A stretch of DNA of 64,000 nt from Candidatus Magnetobacterium casense. GTDB taxonomy: Bacteria > Nitrospirota > Thermodesulfovibrionia > Thermodesulfovibrionales > Magnetobacteriaceae. Shown in pieces: positions 8,994-17,046 of this stretch (position 1 is its first letter; every line of letters starts with the position of its first letter). The translations under genes and the position numbers were made by a program. The stretch is taken from contig NZ_JMFO01000005.1 in assembly GCF_000714715.1 (NCBI RefSeq), positions 1 to 64,000 of the forward strand, written 5' to 3'. The notes beneath the pieces are model-generated. The model was not told where the DNA came from and did not search any database. It saw only the letters and a program-made list of their open reading frames with translations.

Positions 8994-9043
8994 TAGCGGT
9001 TATGGCGTTGCTTAAGAGGCAATCCAGGGTGGAGGAATAGGCA

Positions 9044-9484
9044 ATGCAGTGGCTTGGTGTTGCAATAGATTATGGTGTCATGGGGCTTTTGGTAGTGATG
9101 AGCGTTATATCGGTGGCAATAGCCATTGAGAAGACCCTGCTGTACCAACATATAAAGACAGAGGCATTTAGTGACAAGCGTGAGTTGGAGATAGAATTGA
9201 CCAGGAAGCTCCACATAATAGCCACCATCGGCAGCAATGCCCCATACATAGGGCTACTGGGGACAGTGCTTGGCATAATGTTGACCTTCTACACGATAGG
9301 CAAGGAGGGCTTTATGGATAGCAGCAAGATCATGGTCGGTCTGGCTCTGGCGCTTAAGGCAACCGCCATAGGGCTTGTCGTGGCAATCCCTTCGGTCACC
9401 TTCTATAACTGCCTCCTGAGAAGGGTCAAGGTCATTCTGATGCAATGGGAAATACGCAATGCAAGAGAGAGAGTCAGAGTATGA
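9044..9484 (+). CDS. exbB: ExbB/TolQ-family proton channel protein
   Basis: 146 residues with three membrane segments (about 4-28, 68-86 and 97-124) and the family signature around YIGLLGTVLGIM and the Ala/Gly-rich third helix (LALALKATAIGLVVAIPS). The short form resembles ExbB of Aquificales and epsilon-type bacteria. ExbB pentamers with ExbD convert the proton gradient into force for TonB- or Tol-type transport. GGAGG lies 8 nt upstream of the ATG. No exbD or tonB follows; the gene instead overlaps the 3' end of convergent proB by 11 bp, so its partner must be elsewhere. Confidence 0.88.
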   Translation: MQWLGVAIDYGVMGLLVVMSVISVAIAIEKTLLYQHIKTEAFSDKRELEIELTRKLHIIATIGSNAPYIGLLGTVLGIMLTFYTIGKEGFMDSSKIMVGLALALKATAIGLVVAIPSVTFYNCLLRRVKVILMQWEIRNARERVRV

Positions 9485-10583
9485 TCATGTTATCTCGGTG
9501 TATGACCTCGTCGGAGTACTTGTACCCCAGGACGGTCTGTATCTGATCGGTTTTGAGGCCGATGATGGTTTGCAGTTCCTTGTGGGAGTAGTTTACGAGT
9601 CCTTTGGCTATGCGCCCGCCCTCGGGATTGACGCAGTAGAGGGCATCTCCGCGCTCAAATTCGCCCTCCAGCGACGTTATTCCCGACGGCAGGAGGCTCT
9701 TGCCTGCGCAGGTGAGGGCCTTGACCGCCCCGGCATCCAGAAACAGCGTGCCGGCTGCACGTATGCCCGTGGCTATCCACCCCTTGCGTGCGGCATACCG
9801 CTTGACTGTGGGGGTAAACTCCGTCCCAGCAACCCTGCCGTTTAAGACGCTACTCAACAGGTCAGACCTCCTGCCGTTTACGATGTTGACGACGATCCCG
9901 CATCGGGTAGCCATCTTTGCGGCAGTGAGCTTGGAGTACATCCCGCCCGTACCCGATATTGAACCTGCCCCCTTGGCCAGGGCCTCCAGCTCCGGCGTTA
10001 TTTCCGTCACCGTGGGGATCAGGACAGCCTGAGCGTTTTTCCTGGGATCGTCGGTGTAGAGGCCGTCAACGTCCGAGAGGATTATCAGCCGCCCGGCATC
10101 CAGCATCGAGGCCACAAGCGCAGCCAGACTGTCATTGTCGCCAAACTTCAGCTCGTCTATTGAGACCGTGTCGTTTTCGTTGATGATCGGGATGACGTCC
10201 AGGCTCAGGAGCGTGACAAGCGTGTTCTTGCCGTTTATGTATCGCTTGCGGTCTGAAAACACATCCCGCGTCAACAACACCTGTGCCACCTTCTTGCCGT
10301 GTGCACCAAAAGCCCGCTCGTAGGCCAGCACCAACGAACTCTGACCCACAGCCGCCGCAGCCTGCTTGAGGTTGATATCCTGTATGCGCCCCCTGATCCC
10401 CAACTTGCTCCTGCCCGCAGCCACCGCCCCGGAAGACACCACTACGGTGGCATAACCCGTGCTGTGGAGCGCAGATATGTCCGACGCCAGGGCATTTATT
10501 CTCGACTGGCTCAGACCTCCCTCGTCCGTTATTATGTTACTTCCAATCTTTATTACCAGTATATTCACGTTAATTTCCGGCAA
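9474..10583 (-). CDS. proB: Glutamate 5-kinase
   Basis: 369 residues, close to the usual 367. The amino-acid kinase domain spans about 1-265 (VIKIGSNIIT at the start, SSGAVAAG, INENDTVSIDELKFGDND, LSDVDGLYTDDPR). A C-terminal PUA domain spans about 280-365. It phosphorylates glutamate in the first step of proline synthesis and is usually feedback-inhibited by proline. The frame opens with TTG at 10583; GTG five codons later is an alternative closer to the conserved start. proA is not adjacent. Confidence 0.96.
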   Translation of the reverse strand: MPEINVNILVIKIGSNIITDEGGLSQSRINALASDISALHSTGYATVVVSSGAVAAGRSKLGIRGRIQDINLKQAAAAVGQSSLVLAYERAFGAHGKKVAQVLLTRDVFSDRKRYINGKNTLVTLLSLDVIPIINENDTVSIDELKFGDNDSLAALVASMLDAGRLIILSDVDGLYTDDPRKNAQAVLIPTVTEITPELEALAKGAGSISGTGGMYSKLTAAKMATRCGIVVNIVNGRRSDLLSSVLNGRVAGTEFTPTVKRYAARKGWIATGIRAAGTLFLDAGAVKALTCAGKSLLPSGITSLEGEFERGDALYCVNPEGGRIAKGLVNYSHKELQTIIGLKTDQIQTVLGYKYSDEVIHRDNMIIL

Positions 10584-10630
10584 GCAGAGACATTGTCTCT
10601 CTTAAACAATTCATAAACCACAATAATCAC

Positions 10631-10861
10631 CTACATATAGGCATAAAGGGTGTCCGGACAAAAATCCGCCCCCGTTTCCCAAGTGATTGTACCGAGCTGT
10701 CTGTCAACCTTGAATCCCCTGAATGTATCAACGTCTTTTAAAGGAACAAAGACCTCCCAATATAGATACTTCTCAAAGTCTATAAGTTTCTTTTTACCAT
10801 CTTCAAACTCAAGCTCCAATACATATCCCTTAACATACTGCGCATTCTTTACTTCGTGCAT
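10631..10861 (-). CDS. DUF2442-family small protein
   Basis: 76 residues beginning with the family pattern: a beta-strand pair (YVLELEFEDGKKKLIDFEKYL), then a hydrophobic segment WEVFVPLKDVDTFRGFKVD and the signature GTITWETGADFCPDTLY. Such proteins often sit beside DUF4160 genes in toxin-antitoxin-like pairs, but no partner is present. AAGGAG lies just upstream of the ATG. Function is unknown. The 158 bp between this gene and the kinase are AT-rich and show nothing else. Confidence 0.85.
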   Translation of the reverse strand: MHEVKNAQYVKGYVLELEFEDGKKKLIDFEKYLYWEVFVPLKDVDTFRGFKVDRQLGTITWETGADFCPDTLYAYM

Positions 10862-11019
10862 AAAGTTACTCCTTCAGAGTCAAAAGAAATGAGTGTATTA
10901 TTGACCCCATAATTCTCAATCATAATTTGACAATGTCATATTAATGGTAATAAATGACTAAAATATATTACTTCTTATGATAATTAACAGCCAGTCACCC
11001 CCTGCAGCATTGCCTAAGT

Positions 11020-12687
11020 CTATGCCAGACAATTCATTGTTATCTTAAATTCTGCTCCTTCGGTTATGTTTCTCACCGTAAGTCTGCCACACATGTTGTT
11101 CTCTATTATTGTCTTAGACATGTACAGACCTATGCCCGTGCCAACATCTGAGGGCTTGGTTGTAAAGTATGCTTCAAAGATTCTGTCTTTTATGTCTTCA
11201 GGGATACCACCGCCGTTATCGGTTATTATTATAGAAACGCCATTGTTTTTATCTTTCTGTACAGATATTCTGATAGTTCCTTCCAAATATGTCTTGGTGT
11301 CCTTGCTGCGTCTTGTTAATATGGCATCCTTGGAATTGCTTATCAAATTAAGAATCACCTGCTTGAATTCATTTGGATAGCCGGTGCATTGCAGTTCATT
11401 GTCATTATCGTAAGATAGCTTTATTGAAATACCGTCTTTCTTAAACACATCTGTAAACATTGAAAGTATATCTTTGATCGACCTGACAACGCTAAACACG
11501 CTCTTGTTCTTGGTTGGCTTAAAAAAGTTCCTGAAGTCGTCTATCGTCTTTGTCATAAAACTGATCTGGGCTTTTGATGCCTCGATAATGTTATCGATAT
11601 ATTCCTGATTAAGCTCTCCGTAGTCATATGTATCTGCGATATCCTGTATTATTAGAGATATGGCGTTTAATGGCTGTTTCCATTGATGTGCTATCACTCC
11701 TATCATCTCGCCCATTGCCGCCATCTTGGATTGCTGTATCAGCATCTGCTCCTTATGTCTTATTTCGTCTATCTTGTTTCTGACCTGTTCCTCAAGATGA
11801 GCGTTGAGTTGTTCCAGTTGTTTCTCCAGAGTTTTTCTCTTTGTTATATCGGTGGCTATCTCAAGACGTACAATCCGCCCGTCTACCCATCGTATAGCCC
11901 TGTCCTGCATATAGTACCATTTTTTATTAATGGTGTTTTGCAATTCCCAGGTATATATGCCTGCCGGCTCACCATTTTCGTCAAACAATTTGTTATTGCT
12001 GCAAAAACTGCATGGTCCATCCTGCCCTGTTTGAATTGTATTCCAACATAGTTTGTTTATTATGTCATCGCTGCCTATGGCTTCTTTCAAGTAACGGTTG
12101 ACAAATATGATCTCGTATGTCTGCACGTCGGCAACATAGACGATTGCCTCCATGTTTTCAAGTATCTTGAGCAGCCTGTCATGAGACTCTTTTATTTGTT
12201 TATTTGCACTTAAAAGCGACTGATATGCACGTGAATTGGATATTGCAAGACCAAGTGTGCTTGCAATGGTAAGGGCCAGATTGAGATAATGACTTCTGTA
12301 ATCGGGAAATAAAATCCCGTCGATCTCCATTAATCCAAGAACGCTATCCGTACCAACATTATCCTTACCTTTAATCTTGAACCTGAACCCCTTGCCCGAT
12401 ACCGTCCAGTCATAGTCAGCATCGAAATTTCCGGTTAAGTCACTTACCGTCGCTTCGTAATCGCCCTTTTCAGGGAACGTCATTATCTCCGAAGGCTGAC
12501 CGTCAACAATGGAGACATAGATTATACTTGAAGGCGCAAAGAGATTTCTCAGCAGATGTATTATGTTTTCAATGGCAACATCCTCTGATGCGTATGATGC
12601 AATAAGACCTACAACGTCAAAGACCATGGCATAATCGGCAAGCCTCTTATCCTGTTCGCTTATACTACGTCCCTCCTGCATCTTCAA
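11020..12687 (-). CDS. Soluble PAS-domain sensor histidine kinase
   Basis: 555 residues without membrane segments. A GAF-like region spans about 20-155. A PAS domain at about 170-285 carries three cysteines (Cys214, Cys226 and Cys229 in GPCSFC). A coiled coil follows, then the phosphoacceptor His334 in AHQWKQPLN, and an ATPase domain with N-box NLISNSKDA, DNGGGIPED and GTGIGLYMSK. The PCxxC motif recurs in a subset of PAS domains and could bind metal; that is inference. The first codon is TTG; an ATG two codons in follows an extended -10-like TGCTATAGT by 5 nt. No response regulator gene is adjacent. Confidence 0.9.
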   Translation of the reverse strand: MKMQEGRSISEQDKRLADYAMVFDVVGLIASYASEDVAIENIIHLLRNLFAPSSIIYVSIVDGQPSEIMTFPEKGDYEATVSDLTGNFDADYDWTVSGKGFRFKIKGKDNVGTDSVLGLMEIDGILFPDYRSHYLNLALTIASTLGLAISNSRAYQSLLSANKQIKESHDRLLKILENMEAIVYVADVQTYEIIFVNRYLKEAIGSDDIINKLCWNTIQTGQDGPCSFCSNNKLFDENGEPAGIYTWELQNTINKKWYYMQDRAIRWVDGRIVRLEIATDITKRKTLEKQLEQLNAHLEEQVRNKIDEIRHKEQMLIQQSKMAAMGEMIGVIAHQWKQPLNAISLIIQDIADTYDYGELNQEYIDNIIEASKAQISFMTKTIDDFRNFFKPTKNKSVFSVVRSIKDILSMFTDVFKKDGISIKLSYDNDNELQCTGYPNEFKQVILNLISNSKDAILTRRSKDTKTYLEGTIRISVQKDKNNGVSIIITDNGGGIPEDIKDRIFEAYFTTKPSDVGTGIGLYMSKTIIENNMCGRLTVRNITEGAEFKITMNCLA

Positions 12688-12723
12688 CTATAGCATTGAT
12701 ACTTATGATGTGCTTGGTGTCTG

Positions 12724-13785
12724 TCAGTTGCTGTCACCGTCTTGCAGCCATTTCAGCGGATAACGACCCCATTCTTTTACGGCGTCAGCTATTGCATACA
12801 ATACGTCGTCGGACACCTGCAGCGGTATCTCCCCGTGATTGTCAGACAGTATAAAGCCGCCTCCCTTGCCTGCCTTTGCAATGGCCTCCTTTACGATCCT
12901 GGTTGTGTCCTCTTGTGACCATCGCCGCATCTCTACTCCATTGAGATTTCCCATGATAGTTATGTTTCCTTTGCAGGCATTTTTTATTTTTCCCATGTCT
13001 TCCAATGCACTCACACCAATTACTGATGTACCTGTTTGTATTATATCATCTAAAATAGTATAACATCTTCCTGCGGCAAAATGGGTTGCCGTCGGAGCCT
13101 TTATTCTGGACAATGTCCTCTTTGCTATATTGTAGCCTGTCTTCAGGTATAAATCCCTGTCTATGATCGTTGTTGAAGACACAGGATCAAAGTAACAGAT
13201 AGCCGTACATCCCGCATCTGCCTGAGCGTTTGCCCATTGCACACAGAACTCCTCGTTTACTCTCATCAGGCGCTCAAATAGCTCCTTATGTTCATATATC
13301 AGCTCAATGTACTTGTCAAAACCCATTTGCATTACAGCGATAGAAAATGGCGACATCACGGTGCCGATAATTGGGATATCACCCCCCACCTTTTCCCTCA
13401 TCATCCTTTGGGCCTCCAGTGCCCTGAGCAGACACCTGCTCTGTTTCACCTCTGGCGGTATCAATCCACGTATATCCTCGAATTTCTTTATAAAAGGCAT
13501 ACCCGCGTTAGGTGGGCCATCGTCCCTGAAGACTGCCTCACCTCCCCATGCCTCTATCTCTATCGGTGCATAGAAAAACCCATACACACAGTCATTTGAG
13601 AACTTCCTGCACACCCGTACCTGTCCTTCGGCAACATTTTCAGCCTTGGAGAAATATTCCCGCATAGACATTCCCAATTCTTTTGCGCCGTGCATCGTGA
13701 ATAACAGAAAAAGAGGCACACGGTCAGGCTCCTTATGTCCAAGCGCAGTCAAAACCCTCTGCATTGACGTCATCTGTAGGGACAC
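12724..13785 (-). CDS. UroD/MtaA-like corrinoid-dependent methyltransferase
   Basis: 353 residues of the uroporphyrinogen decarboxylase-like TIM-barrel family that includes the MtaA/MtbA coenzyme M methyltransferases. Visible parts are MQRVLTALGHKEPDRVP at the start, a long barrel core, and GGGFILSDNHGEIPLQVSDD near the end. The zinc ligands of MtaA-type enzymes (an HxC motif and a late Cys in the ILSSGC loop) are not apparent: HFAAGRC and ILSDNHGEIP stand in their places. It shares one nucleotide region with the upstream corrinoid-protein gene, so it probably moves methyl groups to or from that cobalamin. The methyl donor is unknown. Confidence 0.85.
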   Translation of the reverse strand: MSLQMTSMQRVLTALGHKEPDRVPLFLLFTMHGAKELGMSMREYFSKAENVAEGQVRVCRKFSNDCVYGFFYAPIEIEAWGGEAVFRDDGPPNAGMPFIKKFEDIRGLIPPEVKQSRCLLRALEAQRMMREKVGGDIPIIGTVMSPFSIAVMQMGFDKYIELIYEHKELFERLMRVNEEFCVQWANAQADAGCTAICYFDPVSSTTIIDRDLYLKTGYNIAKRTLSRIKAPTATHFAAGRCYTILDDIIQTGTSVIGVSALEDMGKIKNACKGNITIMGNLNGVEMRRWSQEDTTRIVKEAIAKAGKGGGFILSDNHGEIPLQVSDDVLYAIADAVKEWGRYPLKWLQDGDSN

Positions 13786-14438
13786 TATCTCACCCTCTTA
13801 TTTTCTATCGTATTTACAATGCTGATGGCATCTGATACCGTCCTGCCCATATAGTCCGCTCCAACCTCTTTATACAACCCTTTATCAAAGTTAAATGGCG
13901 CACCGCCAACAACAATTATCGCACATGACTGCCTCTGCCGCAAGCCCCTTCTTACCTCCTTCACCCTTAGCGCCGACGGTAACATAAGCACCGAAATCAA
14001 AAGAACATCAACCTTGTCCCTGACGGTACGCTCTACAAGGTCATCAACTGAGACCCCCATGCCATAATCAACAATCTCAAAACCAGACGCCTGCAAAAAC
14101 CCCTTCACTATCTGCTTGCCAAGCGTATGAAAATCCTCTAATACCGCTATGGCAATATTTAACTGCCCCTCTCTGACTATGCAGTTATCCGGCATTATAT
14201 CTCCAAGTATCTCATTACATATCTTCCCGCTCATGTACACCTGTGACAGAGACACTTCACCAGTCACCCAGTCATTACCAATCCGCTCCAAAGAAGGCAC
14301 GATCATCCCTTCAACAACCTCAGAAGGCTGATATTGCTCACGAGCCTCCCTTAAAACCTCCTTAGCCCGTAGCTTGTCAACGGATAAAAGCGCCTGCACC
14401 ATGTGCTCGGCATATATGTTTATCGATACACTACCCAT
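13785..14438 (-). CDS. Corrinoid (cobalamin-binding) methyl carrier protein
   Basis: 217 residues. A helical cap domain (about 1-85) precedes a Rossmann-type B12-binding domain. The base-off/His-on motif is Asp102-x-His104-x-x-Gly107 (EDFHTLGK), with SVL and GGAPF completing the DxHxxG-SxL-GG signature. It resembles MtaC/MtbC-type carriers that shuttle a methyl group on cobalt. It is translationally coupled to the downstream methyltransferase. The ATG at 14438 lies 6 nt from a -10-like TAAAAT, suggesting a leaderless message; there is no Shine-Dalgarno. Confidence 0.92.
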   Translation of the reverse strand: MGSVSINIYAEHMVQALLSVDKLRAKEVLREAREQYQPSEVVEGMIVPSLERIGNDWVTGEVSLSQVYMSGKICNEILGDIMPDNCIVREGQLNIAIAVLEDFHTLGKQIVKGFLQASGFEIVDYGMGVSVDDLVERTVRDKVDVLLISVLMLPSALRVKEVRRGLRQRQSCAIIVVGGAPFNFDKGLYKEVGADYMGRTVSDAISIVNTIENKRVR

Positions 14439-14444
14439 GTGAGT

Positions 14445-14473
14445 ATTTTAGCATTAAAGCATTAATTTGTCCA
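14445..14473 (-). promoter_or_regulatory. Sigma-70-type promoter before the corrinoid gene, predicted leaderless
   Basis: On the minus strand TGGACA, a 17-bp spacer and TAAAAT, then 6 nt to the ATG. No ribosome-binding site lies between. Confidence 0.55.
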
Positions 14474-14506
14474 CAGAAGGTATCTTCTAAAAAAGCATGG
14501 TAAAAT

Positions 14507-14602
14507 GGGGTCAAGGGGTCAGCGACCCCCGGCTCAGTGGGGGACTGGCCCCCTTGCAGGGGAGGTCTGAGGAGGGGGCAGAGGGGGTGAGGCACCCCTG
14601 CC
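14507..14602. repeat. GC-rich mosaic repeat, copy at 14.5 kb
   Basis: Intergenic block of G- and C-runs built from modules seen elsewhere in the window: GGGGTCAAGGGG, GGGGTCAGCGACCCCCGG (a hairpin) and CCCCCTTGCAGGGG. The first two recur at 43.6-43.8 kb and the CCCTTGCAGGGG module also at 26.5 and 41.5 kb. It lies between the fusion gene and the corrinoid gene. Confidence 0.7.
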
Positions 14603-14629
14603 ATAAACCGCCCTCCTTCTTTCTTTTGC

Positions 14630-16951
14630 CTACATGTATGCCCGTGATTGGATGCCTTCGATGTATCCGACAACACCCGTGACGTGTTCGACGGCGTTTC
14701 CCTCGTCGGTGTCTATGTGCATGTCGAGTTTGAAATCAGGGCTGACCCTGACCAGGACATCGCCAAAGATCAGTTCTCGTTTGCTCTGCACCTTGACCAG
14801 GATGACGTCTCTATCCCTGAGACCGTAGCCCAGGGCATCCTCTGGGGACATGTGTACGTGTCGGCGGGCACAGATGACCCCTTTGTCGATTTTTAGTTGT
14901 CCGACCTCACCCTCAAGTATTATCCCTGGCGTGCCCTCTATGTCACCGGAGTCCCTGACGGGGGCGTCAATGCCGAGCTTGAACTCCTCCGTGCGTGCGA
15001 TCTCAACCTGACACTCCTTTCGGAACGGTCCCAGGATTCTGACCTTTTCCACCCTGCCCTTTGGGCCAATGAGGTTGACCGTTTCCTCGCTTGCATACTG
15101 ACCGGGTTGACTCAGCGGGGACCTCGGGTTCAGCGTCCTGCCCGGACCAAAGAGCACCTCAAAGGCAGCCTGGTTGACATGCACGTGGTGGGCGGATACG
15201 TTGATGGGGATTGGCCGACGCCTGTACTCCTCTACGTTGGTTGAGCGCAGCCTGCCCATGGCATGGAGGGTTTCGCGGGCTATCATCATATTTTCATTGG
15301 ACTTGATGACAAGCACCCGTATATTTGACCCCGGTGCGGTTATCTCCTCCACCTGTTTGAGGAATGACCTGTTCTGACGATTGGCCTCCTCATAGAGACT
15401 GATCCCAAACGGCTGCAACCCCTGGCAGACCCTGGCCCGCACCTCTGTGGAGTTCTCACCAATGCCGCCGGTAAAGATGAGCACGTCCAGTCCACCGAGT
15501 GCGGCTATGTAGGCGCCAATGTACTTCTTTATACGATAGCAGTACATCCCGATGGCATCCTTGGCACGCTTGTTACCCTCCTCGGCGGCATCCAGGACGT
15601 CCTTCATGCAGTTGCTGACCCCACTGACCCCCTTGAGACCACTTTCCACGTTGAGTATCTTTGAGAGTTCATCGGCCGTAAAACCCAGTTTCATCAGATA
15701 TATAATGACGCCGGGGTCTACGTCTCCGCACCTGGTGCCCATCATCAACCCCTCCAGGGGCGTCATACCCATCGAGGTATCAATGCTTCGCCCGTGGTCT
15801 ATGGCACACAGCGAAGCGCCATGCCCGAGGTGACAGGAGATGATCTTGAGGTCCTTGACAGGACGTTTGAGGTACGTTGCAGCCTTGAAGGTCACGTAGC
15901 GGTGATTTATGCCATGAAAACCATAACGACGGATTGTTTCATCTTCGTTCAGGCTCTTGGACAGGGCATACTTGTAAGCGTGTTCGGGCATGTTTCGGTG
16001 GAAGGCTGTATCAAAAACCGCAACATGCCTGGCCTGGGGCAGGAGTTTTATCATCTCCTCAATCCCTGCCAGATTGTATGGGTTATGCAGGGGGGCTAGT
16101 TGTGAGCACTGTCTGATGACCTCCCTCACTTTATCGTCAATCACCACGGAGTTAAAGAAATTAGCCCCACCGTGGACAACACGGTGTCCGACCGCTTTTA
16201 TTTCGTCGATGTGTTTAATCATACCGTATTTATGGTCCAGCAGGGCGGTTACCATTGACTTTATGGCCTCTGCCGTTGTCCTGGCATCCGTTGTGATTTC
16301 GTGCTTGCTGCCGGCTGTGTAGACGGTGTGGCTGCAATTGGGCGTATCAAACTTGTCAATGAGGCCATCCATCAGGGGGATGCTGTACTTGGTATCAAAC
16401 AATGCATACTTCAGTGATGCTATGCGGCTGTTTATTACCAGCACCTTTATCGGCTCTATGGCAGAGGAGAACTCGAGGTCATAGGGGTCGGTGTTGTGCT
16501 GCAGGGCGGTGGTGACGTCAGGTTTTTCCAGGTTTTCCCGTTCCCTCTGGATCAGGCGTCTGGTGATGGTTTGGGCTATAATGGTCAGGGTCTTGGGGTT
16601 TTTCATGATCACGTCAGAGCAGAGCTCTCTGTTGAGCCTTATGACCTTGCACCCGCCATGGGCCACGATATCGGCTTCGGATGGTTCACCGCTCATCAGC
16701 GACATCTCGCCAAATATATCACCCCGTGTGAGGGTTGCGATGACCTTTCTTTCCCCATTGGCCTCCGTTAAAACCACGTTGGCCTTGCCGTCGTAGACGA
16801 CCCAGAGTGCTCTACTGGGTTCACCCTTTTTCTTTATCTCCTGGCCGTCCGTGTACTCCTGCACTGTTGCCGCTGACACCAGCGTTTGTATCTCTTCCTT
16901 ATTGAGTGGTTCAAATTGTTTCACCGATGAGAGAAAGTTCGGTAGCTCCAT
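14630..16951 (-). CDS. Fusion: cyclic-nucleotide-type domain, acetate kinase, PduL phosphotransacylase
   Basis: 773 residues with three recognisable parts. Residues 1-140 are a CRP-like cyclic-nucleotide-binding fold (GDIFGEMSLMSGEPSEADIVA), but the phosphate-binding Arg expected after the Pro is Ser-Glu. Residues 168-565 are acetate kinase: VGHRVVHGG, AVFDTAFH, RRYGFHG with His346, HLGHGAS, MGTRCGDVDPG and FTGGIGEN. Residues 580-755 are PduL: HHVHVN (His589, His591), LSQPGQ, SGDIEGTPG and ARRHVHMSPEDA (His698, His700). Together they can convert acetyl-CoA and phosphate to acetyl phosphate, then acetate plus ATP, in one chain. AAGGAGG precedes the ATG. The neighbouring methyltransferase pair hints at C1/acetyl metabolism. 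Domain identity is clear; the regulatory role of the N-terminus is inference. Confidence 0.93.
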   Translation of the reverse strand: MELPNFLSSVKQFEPLNKEEIQTLVSAATVQEYTDGQEIKKKGEPSRALWVVYDGKANVVLTEANGERKVIATLTRGDIFGEMSLMSGEPSEADIVAHGGCKVIRLNRELCSDVIMKNPKTLTIIAQTITRRLIQRERENLEKPDVTTALQHNTDPYDLEFSSAIEPIKVLVINSRIASLKYALFDTKYSIPLMDGLIDKFDTPNCSHTVYTAGSKHEITTDARTTAEAIKSMVTALLDHKYGMIKHIDEIKAVGHRVVHGGANFFNSVVIDDKVREVIRQCSQLAPLHNPYNLAGIEEMIKLLPQARHVAVFDTAFHRNMPEHAYKYALSKSLNEDETIRRYGFHGINHRYVTFKAATYLKRPVKDLKIISCHLGHGASLCAIDHGRSIDTSMGMTPLEGLMMGTRCGDVDPGVIIYLMKLGFTADELSKILNVESGLKGVSGVSNCMKDVLDAAEEGNKRAKDAIGMYCYRIKKYIGAYIAALGGLDVLIFTGGIGENSTEVRARVCQGLQPFGISLYEEANRQNRSFLKQVEEITAPGSNIRVLVIKSNENMMIARETLHAMGRLRSTNVEEYRRRPIPINVSAHHVHVNQAAFEVLFGPGRTLNPRSPLSQPGQYASEETVNLIGPKGRVEKVRILGPFRKECQVEIARTEEFKLGIDAPVRDSGDIEGTPGIILEGEVGQLKIDKGVICARRHVHMSPEDALGYGLRDRDVILVKVQSKRELIFGDVLVRVSPDFKLDMHIDTDEGNAVEHVTGVVGYIEGIQSRAYM

Positions 16952-17046
16952 TGCGCTCGGTACCTCCTTAGTTGTTACAACTTAAGATTTGGCAGTTCTG
17001 CAGAGATAACGGTTCTCAATTTTTAAGCCGTCAACGGAGTGAGAGT

